Origin: Diphasiastrum complanatum
Taxonomy: Eukaryota > Streptophyta > Lycopodiopsida > Lycopodiales > Lycopodiaceae
Assembly (NCBI GenBank): GCA_029204225.1
Contig: CM055095.1
Coordinates: forward strand, 61,859,910 to 61,923,909
DNA length: 64,000 bases
Direction of reading: 5' to 3'
The notes below the pieces were generated by a model, which was given only the letters and a program-made list of their open reading frames with translations, made no database searches and was not told the origin of the DNA. How positions within the stretch are numbered: position 1 is the stretch's first letter; each line of letters starts with the position of its first letter. Below are positions 34,861 through 48,656 of this stretch, piece by piece. A program made the translations under genes and the position numbers.

Positions 34861-35180
34861 GAGCACTGCCCGCGCGTGGGAGTGGTTTGGCCCCGGTGCC
34901 CCACCGCGGTTGATGCGTGTCACCCGCGCAATGCCCGTCAAAAATCAGCGGGCGCCTGATTTTACTGGGCAGCGCCAGGGTGGATCCTGGGCGGGCAAGC
35001 ACCGGGGCGGCGTCGGGCAGCCCAGCAGCTGCAGGCTGGGGCGCTCGGGCAGCGGGCCAGGTGGCGGCAGCGCCCTGCCGGGAGTCGGGGCAGCGGGTGG
35101 TGGCGCCGGGCAGCCCCAGGTGGCGCCTGGCAGCGGGGTAGTGGCGCCGGGCAGATGGTGCCGGGCAGCGTGCCTCTCAC
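34860..35180. other. Very GC-rich island
   Basis: The composition jumps to roughly 70 percent or more GC, with many GGCAGCG, GGCGCC and GCCGGGCAG units. Open frames exist in several frames on both strands (low-complexity Gly/Ala/Pro), as expected from composition. It could be part of a transposon. No conserved protein motif is seen. Confidence 0.6.
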
Positions 35181-35187
35181 ACACACA

Positions 35188-35285
35188 CATGTGAGACTAC
35201 GGGGAGTTCCCCTTCCCATAGTCTCACATGAATGCTTTTGGGACAAAGATTGGCTGCCTGGACACATGGCGTACAGGCAGCCAAT
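35188..35285. repeat. Two consecutive perfect 12-bp stem hairpins
   Basis: CATGTGAGACTA (35188-35199) pairs with TAGTCTCACATG (35219-35230). ATTGGCTGCCTG (35249-35260) pairs with CAGGCAGCCAAT (35274-35285). Loops are 19 and 13 bases. Confidence 0.85.
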
Positions 35286-35376
35286 TTTCAAAAAAAAAAA
35301 AAAACCTGTGGTCAGGAGGGCACCGGGGCCAAAGGGCCACCGTGCTCGTTAGATGCGAGCCCCCCCCCAAAAAAAA

Positions 35377-35690
35377 AATGGTGAAACTTGTTACAAGATT
35401 GTAGGTAGCCGTCGGATGAAGGATACTTGACGTAGCAATTATAGATGGACGGTTGAGATAAAACTTTTTTTGAGCGCCCCCCCCAAGGTGGTGAAACTTG
35501 TTACAAGATTGTAGGTAGCCGTCGGATGAAGGATACTTGACGTAGCAATTATAGATGGACGGTTGAGATAAAACTTTTTTTGAGCGCCCCCCCCAAGGTG
35601 GTGAAACTTGTTACAAGATTGTAGCTAGCCGTCGGATGAAGGATACTTGACGTCGCAATTATAGATGGACGGTTGAGATGAAACTTTCTC
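35377..35690 (+). repeat. Three-copy tandem repeat of about 110 bp
   Basis: The units begin near TGGTGAAACTTGTTACAAG at 35382, 35489 and 35599 and are almost identical. Each boundary has a C-run and A- or T-run (GAGCGCCCCCCCCAAGG). Confidence 0.93.
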
Positions 35691-35809
35691 TTGACTAACC
35701 ACAACATGTCACGCGTGTGTTTTTGAAATGATCAAGGAATGTAGGGCTGGTTGACTCTTAGTGCGTTCTCACATGAATGATTATGAGATAAGCTAAGGGG
35801 AAAGATCCT

Positions 35810-36065
35810 TTTTAAGTGACCTTTGCATTAGGTAAAAAGAACATAAAATTATGTAAAGGCCCTTCATGTTTTATTTTGTGTCCTTTGCATTTGATAAAAC
35901 GATTGTAAAATTATGGTGAGGTTGTTTGTTTTTGTATTGGAGTAATGTTTTAGGATCTTTGCATTCTATAAAATGGCCATAAAATTAATAGAAGTTGTTA
36001 ATGGTGTTTTTAGTGACCTTTGCACTTGATAAAACGGCCATAAATTAGGGAGAGGTTGTTAGACC
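35810..36065 (+). repeat. Degenerate tandem repeat, four copies of 60-70 bp
   Basis: The core CCTTTGCATTTGATAAAA with CCATAAAATTA recurs near 35822, 35880, 35955 and 36020. Confidence 0.75.
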
Positions 36066-36780
36066 GAGGCATAGTTGGACGATCATTTGAACCGGGTGTA
36101 AAGGTCTCTTAAAATAACTTTCTCAAGGACAGTGATGACAACCTCTGTTTATGGCTGAAATCTATTGACGAGTCTCACTCATGCATCTTTATGAGTCATA
36201 ATGTACAAATTTTTTTACGACATTTTTTTGGGCCCAATGTTTTTTTTTTTGGGACTCTAGATCTCATAACATGCCAAAAAAAGAGGTGAGGTCAATATTA
36301 AATTTATATTATGCAAAAAAAATCAAGGTGGGTTTAATTTTAAAGTTCATAATATGAGGTTCAATGATTTTTGGGTTCACGGACTCCTCCAAATGTGGCC
36401 TCAACACATTTCTAAGGAAGGTGCCATCAAATGTAGCCTCAACATATAATCTCCCCATAAAGGATAACATTTGTTGGGTTTAATCTTGTACAAAAATATG
36501 AAGGAATCTTTTGAGCGAATCATTTAAGATTTTAAGAATAGGTTGGACATGTACTAGCTCTACCAACTCTTCTCATGTAATCCGACCCAACACTCACAAG
36601 TATACAAGTCTGATTCTTTTTTTTTTTTTTGTCAAGAATGGACGAGTCCGAGCACCTCTTCTCATGCTTGGACCTTTACAAGAAGGGAGGCAAACATTTG
36701 ACATATAGCCATGAACGTTGAGTACAATTGTTTGATTGAAGAACAAGACCTGGAGTCTTGTCGACCCTCTTCCGAATGCG
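36066..36780. other. Unassigned AT-rich stretch
   Basis: No clear coding motif. It precedes a copia RT fragment and may be its unreadable upstream part. Confidence 0.4.
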
Positions 36781-37610
36781 AAGATCGTCAATACTAAGTA
36801 GATCTTCAAGTTGAAGTTTAATCTAGATGGAAAGCTTGACTAGTTGTAAAAGGCTACAAACAAATCTATGGAATAAATCTCACTAAGACCTTTAGTCTAG
36901 TGAAAAGACATGAATCTATTAGAACATTACTAGCTATTGCAGTTGCAGAAAGTTATTCATCAAATGGATGTCTAGACAACATTACTCAATGGATACATCC
37001 AAGAAGACATCTATATCTATAAGCTAGAAAGTTACGTCCTTCAAGTCCAAGAGCACAAAGTTTGTAAATTGCAGAAAGCTCTCTACGGGTTAAAGCAAGC
37101 TCCTCGAGCCTAGTTCAATAAAATACATTGATTCTTGTTGCAACATCAATTTACTTCCAATTCTACATATTCAAACATGTATCGCTAGCATAGAGGCTCT
37201 AGCTATGTTATAATAGCACTATATGTTGATGATTCATTTATCACTAGCAATTTGAATCAGATATTGCATGAGACAAAAGCTCTACTTTTGAAGGAATTCG
37301 AAATGATTGATTCGGGCCTAGTACACTGCCTACTCTGCATGGAAATCACAAGAGACAAAACAAGGAGAATAATTGCTATAAGCCAGCACAGGTATCGAAC
37401 CAATGAACTTCACAAATATGGCATGGAAGACTGCAAGTTGATAGATTTGCCTAGGATCCAAGATTCAAACTATTGAAGGATATGTGCCCGAAGACTAAGC
37501 AAGAAAAGGAGGAGATGTGCAAATACCCCTATCAATGGATCATGTATGCCATGATTTGTATGAAAGTACAATACTTTTTATACCATAAATGGATCTTAGA
37601 AGATCCACAA
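36780..37610 (+). pseudogene. Copia RT fragment, heavily decayed
   Basis: Plus-strand pieces read [19 protein letters not shown] then stop, VIIALYVDDSFITS (the YVDD catalytic core), LLKEFEMIDSGLVHCLLCME, ISQHRYRTNELHKYGMEDCK and YAMICMK. This is the order of copia RT into its connection region. Stops are frequent and no LTR is found. Confidence 0.78.
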
Positions 37611-37659
37611 AAGTGATTATGTACTTGCTTAATCAAAGCATCAAAAGACTAGACAAGAT

Positions 37660-38340
37660 ACTTGGTATGAGGGGAGGTGGCAATCCCACCAATACTATAG
37701 GGGAGTGCGGGTTGCGACTCAGGGAGAGCTCCAACCAAGTCTCAGCCTCCCTTGCTGGAATGTTGTCTTGGCACTCGCCTTGGCATGCCAGCGCCCCGGA
37801 GACTAGGGTCGGTCACACACTTGAAATGTCACCTTCTCAGATTTATCGATAAAGTGGGATTTTTCTCAAACTGACTCTGATTACCTTCTGGGTTTCAGTG
37901 TTCGGTAAAAGCACCAGTTGTAAGGCCGCTTCAAACTTTTCAATCTGGCACATAGCTGAGGGTCGTATCCCGGGATGCCAGCGTTATGCCGTCGGGACCA
38001 TTCGGTCCGTGGCACCAGCGGTATGCTATCGGGACCATTTGGTGTAGGAACTGGTTGTCTCCATATTTGTCGTGGCTTGTGGTTCTGAGTGTTCCTTACA
38101 TGAATGTGAATGAGTTAAGCTCTTGGGAAACGGGCTCTAACCTATCGGCTGAGTTGGATGGCTTGCTTGGGTGGAAGTTACCTGTTTATGGCTGTCTAGT
38201 CTGGCGTGGCGCCAGGTTGGCTTCCAGCGCTCGTGACGAAGCTTTCAACTGGTTAAGTCTGATGTAAGTCAGACCACTTGCTTGGAATGGATGTTACTCG
38301 TTTGTAACGAAGCTTCGAGTTGGTTAAGTTTGATGTATGT
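37660..38340. other. GC-shifted block of unknown origin
   Basis: The base composition is nearer 50 percent GC than the flanks. It contains a repeated pair, GACCATTCGGT with GTGGCACCAGCGGTATGC and GCCGTCGGGACCATT, and near its end two copies of a segment like ACGAAGCTTxxAxTGGTTAAG at about 38237 and 38308. No coding motif is seen. An organelle-derived insert or a GC-rich transposon are both possible. Confidence 0.4.
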
Positions 38341-39050
38341 AGGGCGGCTGGCAACAGTTTGTCGCCCTTGGCAGCCTTCACTGGAGATGTGGGAGGTGTG
38401 AGAGGAGTGGCGATGGTGGAAATAGATGTAAGAACAGACTGCTCGAAAGAAGGAATGGTAGGTAGAAAGGGAAACTAGAGGGTGGTTTGGAGGATGGATG
38501 GAGACGAGGGAAGTGAAGAGACTTGGCAAGGCGACGAGAGATTGATGAGTTGCATCCACGACAGAGTGTCGGGAGAGAGAGCTGTGAATCGAGGGGGTTG
38601 GAGCAGGGGAGTAGAGGCAGAAGCAGGGGGTATGGATGAAGCGATAGTGATGGAAGCAGTGGAAGAGGTGGGAGTGGAGGTAGAGGACGTTGGAATAGGA
38701 AGAATAGGAGCAAATGTGGTAGTGGAGGTGGTGGGTTGAGCAGAAGAAGAAACTGTGGCTGTGGAAGTGGTGGTGGTTAGTTGCGGAGGTGCGGTACATC
38801 ATCTGGTGGTAGGAGGACTTGATGAGGAGAGGGCGGCGCCATGCATGCATTTGTTGGCTGTTGTGTCAGTAACTGCGGGTTGATGAGAGGTGGAAGCATC
38901 AGAAGGAGGGTACAGTGTAGTGTGCGGGACGGTGGCAGAAAGCACAGAGGATCGGTTAAACCCGTGTACCTTCTCCTTAAGAAGTGCACAGACAAAAGTA
39001 AAGCAGGGGCCCTGCTGCGATATAGTCGTGCGTGTTAGGTTTGATAGCAA
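38340..39050 (-). pseudogene. Ser/Thr/Pro-rich open frame, interrupted, unrecognised
   Basis: The minus-strand frame from 39050 runs through SSVLSATVPHTT and SSSSPPTT, meets a TGA at about 38799, and continues in the same frame as TAPPQLTTTTSTATVSSSAQ and PTTSTTTFAPIL up to a TAG near 38476. The amino-acid bias towards S, T and P is strong. It could be a linker region of a transposon protein. Overlapping open frames on both strands are side effects of the composition. Confidence 0.35.
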
Positions 39051-39179
39051 TGGAGAGTTCGTGCAAAAGGAAAGTATGCCAGTCGTATGTCGCCACTGTG
39101 GGGCTAGGAAACTCCATGAAGGACTTCACAATCTAGCTAAGCAGCATGGATTGTATGCGGTCCTTGCGGAAAGTTGAAA

Positions 39180-40264
39180 CAACCAAAAAGTTGTTCAACA
39201 GATAGGTAGCTGCTTGAATTATGGGATTATTCATAGCCTCTATCGAATACCCGTTGTTAGTCTGGACTGGGATCTCAGTGGCAGTCTTGGTTACGTAAGG
39301 TTTGATGATGTTTTTTTGCTTGGCAATGGAAAATTGGTTGGTGATCACCGGAAACTATGTCGACGATGACCATGGAGTTAGCATTTATTCGTACCTTGTA
39401 AGTGGTACCTTGGTACAAGATGTGGACATGCAACTTCGGCACGTCCATGTGGCGTCTTGTTAGTGTGAAAGTGGTTCACTTTCAAATTTGTCAACATAAG
39501 TTGAGTATTTTTATTTGTAAGTGTCGGAGTGCTTTCAATTTTTGGTTGTTTCTCGTCTTCTATGGCCATTTAGGATGTTGTCTCTTTAGGCATAAAATGG
39601 AAAGATTGTTTAAGAATGAGTGCTTACATTTTTTTGGTGTTGTAAACCATTTATTAAAAGTTCTATTTTATAAAATTATTAATGTTTCAGCATAGAATCC
39701 AAGAAAGAGACATTTGGCAAACTCACAACTTTTCCAGTTCTTTCCATTGTTTTTTTCATGATTTGAAAAAGTGAAATAAAAAGCAAAGTTCATCCCAAAC
39801 TTTGCTTTTAACAAGTTTTAACCACATTTTGGTTTCTGGCTATTTTTTGAATTCATGAAACTCATAAAGCAAAGTGCAAAAAGTTTGTTTGCTCCAGAAG
39901 AACAAGCTCCTGATCATCTTCTAAACTAATTTCTATATGTTCCTATTCAGAAGATAAGTTTAGGCACTTTGGCAATTCAATAAACAAAACTATAAACCTA
40001 AAAAAGAATAAATCTAGTTTATTTAATGTTATGGTTTCTGCTATTCAGGATTAACAAGTTATAAATGCACGATTCTTGCATTTATACATCTGCAAAACAA
40101 AGCAGTGAGACTAAGGATCTGCCAGTACAGTAGATCTTGTCATAAAACTTCTTTACTTCGATCCACCTACATTCAAACACTATCATGAAGGCAAAAACAA
40201 TTCATAACATAAAGAATGCGCCCTCCTATCCTGCAACACCATCTTCGTGCACTCTTGCCCTGCA
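39180..40264. other. Non-coding stretch
   Basis: No gene or recognisable element between the Ser/Thr-rich region and the inverted-repeat element. Confidence 0.45.
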
Positions 40265-40289
40265 ACTCTCTCTCTCTCTCTCAATCATT

Positions 40290-40453
<164 letters not shown>

Positions 40454-41042
40454 CGAATTTCACTTAGTCCTTCTTGACAAATCAAGACCAAACATTTTGA
40501 ATCATTTTGTCTTATAGCATGACAGGTTACACAAAGTTGTATAAAGTGAAGCAAGTCTCAGAAAACTTAGCTGTTACCTGCCATCATCTCGCAAAACAAA
40601 ATCGCACGAGTTAGTTTAGTGAGGAAGATAGGTGTCATAGCTGACCACATGCATAAGTTATCACTTCCTATCCATGATACCAAAAAACATTTCTTGGTTT
40701 CATGCTGAATACTCACCAATACACCATGTAATAACAAATACTCGAGCATCAATTTTAAAACCATATATATTTTGGCAAAACATGGGTTTCTTGTTTTTAC
40801 TTCATCCACAAGTTTCCCTTATATGGCTAGGATTAACCCATTCAAAATAGACCCAATTTAACGGTGGGCTACAATGCAATGAGAGTGTTTGCGAATAGCT
40901 AAGGGAAGGTAGTATTTTCAAATCTTTGGTACACCCTCATTCTACTTCTTGTGGGAACGTTCATAGAACAATAGGCTATCTTCTTGCTCTTGAAAAACTA
41001 CGAGTGTTCTTAATCTTATGAGCTTGTTGACTACGGATTGAC

Positions 41043-41130
41043 AACGCCCTCATTACTGATCTATAGCGCCCTCACTACAAAGCTATTGCGCCCTCATTAC
41101 GGATCTATTGCGCCCTCACTATAGATTTCT
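41043..41130 (+). repeat. Short tandem repeat of about 22 bp, four copies
   Basis: CGCCCTCATTACxGATCTAT and variants (CGCCCTCACTAC, CGCCCTCACTATAG) recur four times in the spacer of the inverted-repeat element. Confidence 0.8.
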
Positions 41131-42293
41131 AGTGGCCCACTAAAAGGTAATCAACACCATTGTATTTGGATTGATTGTTGTCCTTACAACTTGTTTCTCT
41201 ATGTTGTAACAACAATACTTCTTTTTACTTTGGCTTACATTAGTCTCATGATAATAGAAGTAAATGCACCCAACTAAAAGAAACTTTCTTCTCTTCTTTA
41301 AGAAGAGGTTACTTGTTGTAGACAGTCGCTAAAACATAGCTTGATTGGTGCCCATAAAGAATGTTCTTTTTACTTTCTAATAATAGTTTGTGTGAACTAG
41401 ACAATCGCTGGAATGGTTAAGGCATTTGCCCCCACGAATGAGAGTATTCTCATTGTTTCAAACATTTTTTTGGTAAAGCAAATAGTCGTTAGACTGCTTT
41501 GTAGTATCGCGCCCATCTATAATATGGTTTCCCTCATACTTTGTGTAAATATTGAAGGCCAATCAGTGGGTGATCTGATAGGAAGCTTTTGTGCCCTCCT
41601 AATATGAATAATGATCTCTTTTTGAGTTATTCTTATGACATACTTACAAGATGATGTCGTTATGATTGCTTCTTTATGCGTTTAGTGGTTATTGAAGCAC
41701 TTTATGAGATGCAAGTATAAGGATACAAAATGACGTTGCTATCCTTCTTCCTTCATGTACTAAATACATGTTTGCTTCTTACGTTGGCATTCTTTATGCT
41801 CTATTTCACTACATGCAATTAAATTACATGTAATACTTTGTTTTACACAAGATATAAGAAAACTTATGTACAACTAGCATACAACTTGTGTGTAACTTCA
41901 TGGAGTTGTATTGCTTCTAACATCACCTTGTTTGCATAGTCATTAGATGAATTTTCTCCGTTCTAAGTGGAATATGGACAAGTCACAAGATCTCTCATCA
42001 CCACACATTATTGGACTACATTTTGAATGATTATTTTGTTGTGTTATCATGAATTTTGTTTCGGACATGGATAACAACTGATACTCAGCTATGACACCTA
42101 TCTTCCTCACTATGCTAACTCGTGCGGTTTGTGTTGTGGGGTGGCGGCAGGTAACAGTTGGGAGTCCTAAAGCTTGCTTCACTTTATGGTACTATGTACA
42201 ATAAGATTTCATGCAATTTTTTTTACCTATTATTCTATAAAACAAAGGGTTCAAAAGGTATGGTCTTGCTTTGTCAAGGGGGACTATGTGAAA

Positions 42294-43629
<1,336 letters not shown>

Positions 43630-44660
43630 GTCATTGATTCAAGAACAAACTCACACATCACCTGCAACAAAAAATTCTTGATCGACTTCAGAGAACTCGA
43701 GAACAACAGAGTAGTGATTTTAGGTGATGGAAGTCGACACGATGTCAAGGGCATTGGGACTCTATAGCTGCGAACATTGTCAGGTTAAACAGAGTTGCTA
43801 GGAGCACTCTACGTACCTTCACTGAAAAAAACCTGCTATCGGTCTCCAAGATGGCAGATCTTGGAATTCGAGTTCTATTTGATGGCAATACATGCCGAAT
43901 GATCGAGAAAACAACAAACAAATTGCTGATAGTTGGATGCGAAGAAGGAAATCTCTACCAAGCCAAGATAATCAACAATTCTGATAGCATACTAAATGCA
44001 TCAGAAAATGAAGATCAACTCTGGCACAGGAGAATGTATCATCTGTACATGAGGAGCCTCTACGACATGAGCAAGAAAGACATAGTCACAGGTCTGAAGA
44101 TATCCAGACCCGATACTGAGTTCTACGAAGCCTGTCAGAAAGGAAAACAGCGTCGGAATCCATTCACACATGAGGGAAAAAGAGATAAAGAAGTTCTTGA
44201 GCTCGTCCACTTAGATGTTTGTGGACCAATAAAAGTTGATTCGCTCTCAGAATTGAGGTATTTCCTGACGTTTATTAATGACTATAGCCGGATGACAACG
44301 ATCTACTACCTAAAGATAAAATCTGAAGTGTTTGACTCTTTCAAGAAGTTCGTGGCATTTGTAGAGAGACACATCTCGAAGAAGATTCAGATCATCAGAT
44401 CTGATAATGGAGGTGAGTACAAGAGCATAGAATTTTCTAAATTCTGCCAAGAATAGGGGATAGAAATCAATTCACTCCTGCATACACACCCAAATATAAT
44501 GGTGTCATAGAAAGAAGAAACATGATGCTAGTCGAAGGAGCCAGCTGCATGATGGCATAGGCTCAATTGCCAAGTCAATTTTGGGCTAAGGCAATAGTTG
44601 CAGCAGTACACCTGCAGAACAGATCAAACCACATCCAAATCTTATAGTTTCAAAGGTCTA
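43630..44660 (+). pseudogene. Copia protease to integrase fragment
   Basis: Protease-like VIDSRTNSHITCNKKFLIDF (active-site DSG changed to DSR), then VVILGDGSRHDVKGIGT with stops. From 43851 it is open through the pre-integrase region (QLWHRRMYHLYMRSLYDMSK), integrase HLDVCGPI, NDYSRMTTIYYLK and IIRSDNGGEYKS. A stop at 44456 follows, then a damaged NGVIERRN-like region and RSNH. No RT. The part at 43874-44060 is nearly the same as the minus-strand copy at 27.5-27.7 kb. Confidence 0.85.
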
Positions 44661-45530
44661 GTTGAAGTCCTATATGATCTTTGTGAGAAAATTTCTCGAG
44701 TTTTGCGAATTTACTCTTACTATTCTATATTTGGAACACTGGTTTTCCAAGATTAGGTGTAGTAAAAAAAATGGATTTCAATCAAATTTGTGGTATTGTA
44801 TTTATTGCTATGCATGGTAGTAGAATTTTGCTAGATTGAATATTGCAGAAACTGAAAATTTTAGTTTCTTTATTTGTTATTTATGCCAAAATTGAAACAG
44901 TTTATAAAAGTATAGCAACAATGGCACTTATGAGTTTATTTGGTGCTTTGACGGTGATGTGTGCATATTGCACATGGGAAATCCACTCCATTGTCATCAC
45001 AATGCTTGTACATGTTCAAGATTGGTGGTGTTTTTCAAAAAGGCATAGAATTTAAACATAGATATTGTAAACAATATCTTGGAAACACCTGGATGTCACT
45101 TGGTGAAGGCTCTGATCACTAGAAGACTTTATATTGACCAACATAATTGTGACTTGCTATAGGTTCTATGAGAAATACAAGTATACATAGTGGACGATTT
45201 TAAAACTAGCAATACATGTATGACCAATCAAAGTCACCACTAGCATTAACCATCATGCGCTTTCAACTATATAAAAAATATTTTAATGACAATGTAGATT
45301 TCACTTTGATTATATGCGCTTTTGTCTTATTATAGGTAAAGGGTCTAGATGTGAAATAACTATGAAGCAACTTTTTGGAGACATTGTATGTAACTCTCAT
45401 TGCAAGGGAGGAGAACAAAGAAGTTTTGAATATGATGTAAAGCCTCTTGCTTTTCATGGTTGAAATTGCTCTTTTGATCGTGTTCATGTCATGGGATGCT
45501 TGCAATCCTTAGTATTGTAGATTACTGACA
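44661..45530 (+). other. Stretch containing a probable copia LTR end
   Basis: No coding seen. The sequence at 45521-45530 (ATTACTGACA) is followed immediately by a primer-binding core, so an LTR should end at 45530; its start is not clear. Confidence 0.45.
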
Positions 45531-45548
45531 TGGTATTAGAGCTGCATA
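45531..45548 (+). promoter_or_regulatory. Primer-binding site of a lost copia element
   Basis: TGGTATTAGAGCTGCATA follows the putative LTR end; iMet type with one change, the same variant as in Copia-5. Confidence 0.6.
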
Positions 45549-46649
45549 GACTTAAATCGTTTGTGCAGAGTGCATCCCCAATGTCGAGTTTAAAATGCCT
45601 TCTTTGGATTCCTTGAGAATTTGTTGAGATGAGAGATGTGTAGAGCTTGGAAAACCATGTCATAGTTGGGCATGATGTTGGCCAAGGAGGCAAACAAAAG
45701 GAAGCTCATAAGAAAAAACAAGTCGTAATGAGAGAAAACTAGTTGTAGCAAATGAAAATAGCTTGTTAGTAAACAAAACGAAGTGAGTCAATGTACAACT
45801 AAAGTAGAACACAATACACAAGAAAAAAGTCATGAGAGATAAAGCACCAACCTATGGAAAAATGTTCCATGGTGGTTGAAGTTTTTGAGGTTGTGGTTAT
45901 AAAAGAAGCAACGTTATAGTGCATGCCTTTATAAAAGATTTTTGTAGGTTGTTGCAACTTCAACTTAAGAAAATGAAGGTATGTCATGACAAAAATAGAA
46001 TGATTGCAATGAAATAAGAGTCCATTGAGAAATGAAACTTGATGGAGATGAAGGCAGTGTTTGGAAACGTACAATTACAAGTCAAGATTTAGTTCTTTTT
46101 TAAGGAAAACTTATTTTTTTGTGTGAACTCAAATCTTTCATTTGCAGTTATTTCATGTCCTAAACCTTGGATTCGACATGGTTCATCAACCTTGGATTCG
46201 ACATGGTTCATCATTGGGATTTAAGAAGGAAGATTTGTGTTCAAAATCATTGGTGGATGAACTTGCAAGTTAATGCGCCACATTATTCCACCAACATTTG
46301 AATCATATGCAATTTCAATTGAATCATATGCAAAGTTTGATTGGATATGCACTATCGAGCGTGGTGTCAAATCCTATTCACCTATGAAATTTAGAAAAGT
46401 ACAATCATTCTTAAAGATCATGGAGAAATTGAGTAATAAAAGTTGCAAATCATCATTATATGGATACTTTTGGATCCTTGTGACTCGTTTCCTTCTTTTG
46501 GTCATTCCTTGATCTCTTAATAAGAAGAGATAAATATACTTTGAAGCTTTCACTATGACACTAGTAATGCACACAAAAAAAACTCTCAAGACATTTTAGG
46601 TACTCTACGTAAGACTTTTGGAGTTAACCAATTTTTATTGATGCTTTTT
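45549..46649. other. Unassigned, probably decayed element interior
   Basis: No readable gag or pol motif. Short direct repeats around 46160-46220 (CCTTGGATTCGACATGGTTC twice) and around 46300 (GAATCATATGCAA twice). Confidence 0.4.
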
Positions 46650-46654
46650 ATTTC

Positions 46655-47353
46655 TGTTAAAATTCACAAGCGAGTTTGGACCGATTTTGGTCACATGCAT
46701 TGTAATTGGCAAGATGGCCATGTAATTAGATGCCACTCGTGCCATATAGCATAGGATGCTTTTCGAAAGTCTTATTCTACATCCTGCATTGTAAAAGCAC
46801 CTTTGCAATAAGGCCAAAGAGTGCTTAGATAGGGTAGAGAGAAAATAGGAGCCAAAAATAGTATGTTTTTCATTGTTTTTGGATCTCGAGGACAAGACCC
46901 CTAATTAGGGTGGATCCAATGATCAATAGGGTTGTATGTTAGGGTTAGGTTATGAAAATTAGAGAGGCGCCCTAAAATGCTCAGATATGAGCTACTAATG
47001 TATAAATATGTGATGGTTTCTCCATCAAATTATGAGTAAAAATTTGGCTTTCAATCTACCAATGTTGTTGGTGATTTAGATGTTTGATATTTGCTATTTG
47101 TGTTGAGTACTTTGCAATTGTGAGATTGATTTGGAAGTTCAGGTACTGTACTCTTCCTGTGTTAGTCCGTACTTTCACACGTGTGAAGGATATTGCATGA
47201 ATTTGAGCCTTCAAGTGGAGTTCAAGCCAAGGTGAAGCTAGGAAACACTAAATTTGTTGGTGTTTTTGCTATAGGATCTCAATTGGATCCATTCAAGGTG
47301 ATTCCTCCATCATTTCAAAGGTTTATTAGAGTCTTTGTGTTGCATTTTCAACA
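46655..47353 (+). repeat. 5' LTR of Copia-5
   Basis: Begins TGTTAAAATTCACAAGC and ends TTTTCAACA, followed by the primer-binding site TGGTATTAGAGCC at 47354. TATA-like GTATAAATATGTG near 46999. Confidence 0.92.
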
Positions 47354-48152
47354 TGGTATTAGAGCCTTGTTATGAAATGGGCTAAATTCTTGCAATTTGG
47401 TTCACTACCATCATAGATTTTGATCAATTCAAGGCATTGATTGATTCTTTATGATTATCTATGATTTGTATCTGCAATTTTTAATCAAATTAAGTCCTTG
47501 TAGGATTTGATTCAGATATTTTTGGGCTTATAAAACAAGGGTCTAATCATTTCTTATCTACAAGATCAAATTAGCAAGTTTTACTTGCTTTCTCATATTT
47601 GATTCAAGGCGAGTTTTGGAGTAAATCTCGAGGAGTAGCATTCAAGCATTGGAGAGATAGAAGTATTGAAGCTGATTTAGGTTATTCTCAGGTGTGTGAC
47701 AGACCTCCTAAGTGTGATTTAGGTTTATTCCAAAGCATTTTGCATTTACTCATCATTAAGATCAAATTTTTTTTTTGTCAAAATTGTCATCTTGGTAGCT
47801 TGTGCTTGGAAAGTAGATTGTTTTGATTCTTATATAAAGGTTCAACCTTGATTTAATAGAGTGGAATTTATGTGCAATTAGATCTTCTTTTCTCAGGTTG
47901 ATTGGATCTTTATAAGCCTTGTGAAGTTTAGATCAAGGAGTGGTCAATTTTGGCCATTTTTTCTACCTCAAGCAAGCTAGTTTCATTTTGTATCTTTTTC
48001 AATAGAATTGGTTAAGCTCAAAATCCAATAGTATCTTGTTGATAATTCATTTGTTGATCATTATTAGGTCCCTAGATAGTGGGATAGCTAGTTCTTGCAT
48101 CCTTTCTATTGTGTATCCATTCTTATAGATTCAATCTCTTGTTTAGGGGAAG

Positions 48153-48656
48153 ATGGCATCCATGAATGCTTATCTTTTGGATTCTAGTGATAGGTTGAAC
48201 AAATCAAACTATTCTATTTGGAAACTAAGAATGGAATCAATCCTTGTAATGCAAGATTTGATGGACATAGTGAGTGGTGAGGAGGATGAGCCCATCCACC
48301 CTCAAGAATCCACTAAATACAAGAAGAGGTGCAAACTAGTCCTCCATTGTATCAAAATGAATGTAGCCAATGAACTCCTAAAGGAAGTAGGAGAGTGTAT
48401 CTCGGCCCAAGAGGCTTGGGAGTCCCTTCAAAAGGTTTATGAGTCAAATAACACTAGAAAGTTGCTTGCCTTGAAGCATCAAATCTTTCAAAGCTACCAA
48501 AAGAAGGGAGACAGTGCTTATTCATATGTTCTAAGGGTCAAGGAGTTAAACAAAGAACTTTCCTTTATAGGAGAATCTATAAGGGAGGATGAGCTTATAC
48601 AAATAATTTTGAATGGCCTTTGTGTAGATTTCTCTAACTGCAAGGATACTCTATAA
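48153..48656 (+). pseudogene. Copia-5 gag, first part
   Basis: It starts MASMNAYLLDSSDRLNKSNY and holds YSIWKLRMESILVMQDLMDI, AQEAWESLQKVYESNN, LKHQIFQSYQKKGDSAYSYV and ELIQIILNGL, a complete copia gag core. It ends at a TAA where the frame shifts. The leader between primer-binding site and ATG is about 790 bp. Confidence 0.88.

Noticed and set aside
34910-35352. Overlapping Gly/Ala/Pro-rich frames in the GC island
   Set aside because: Open frames occur in several frames on both strands, as expected from base composition, and no motif is seen.
35377-36065. CRISPR-like array
   Set aside because: The units are 60-110 bp, contiguous and without unique spacers. This is a plant tandem repeat.
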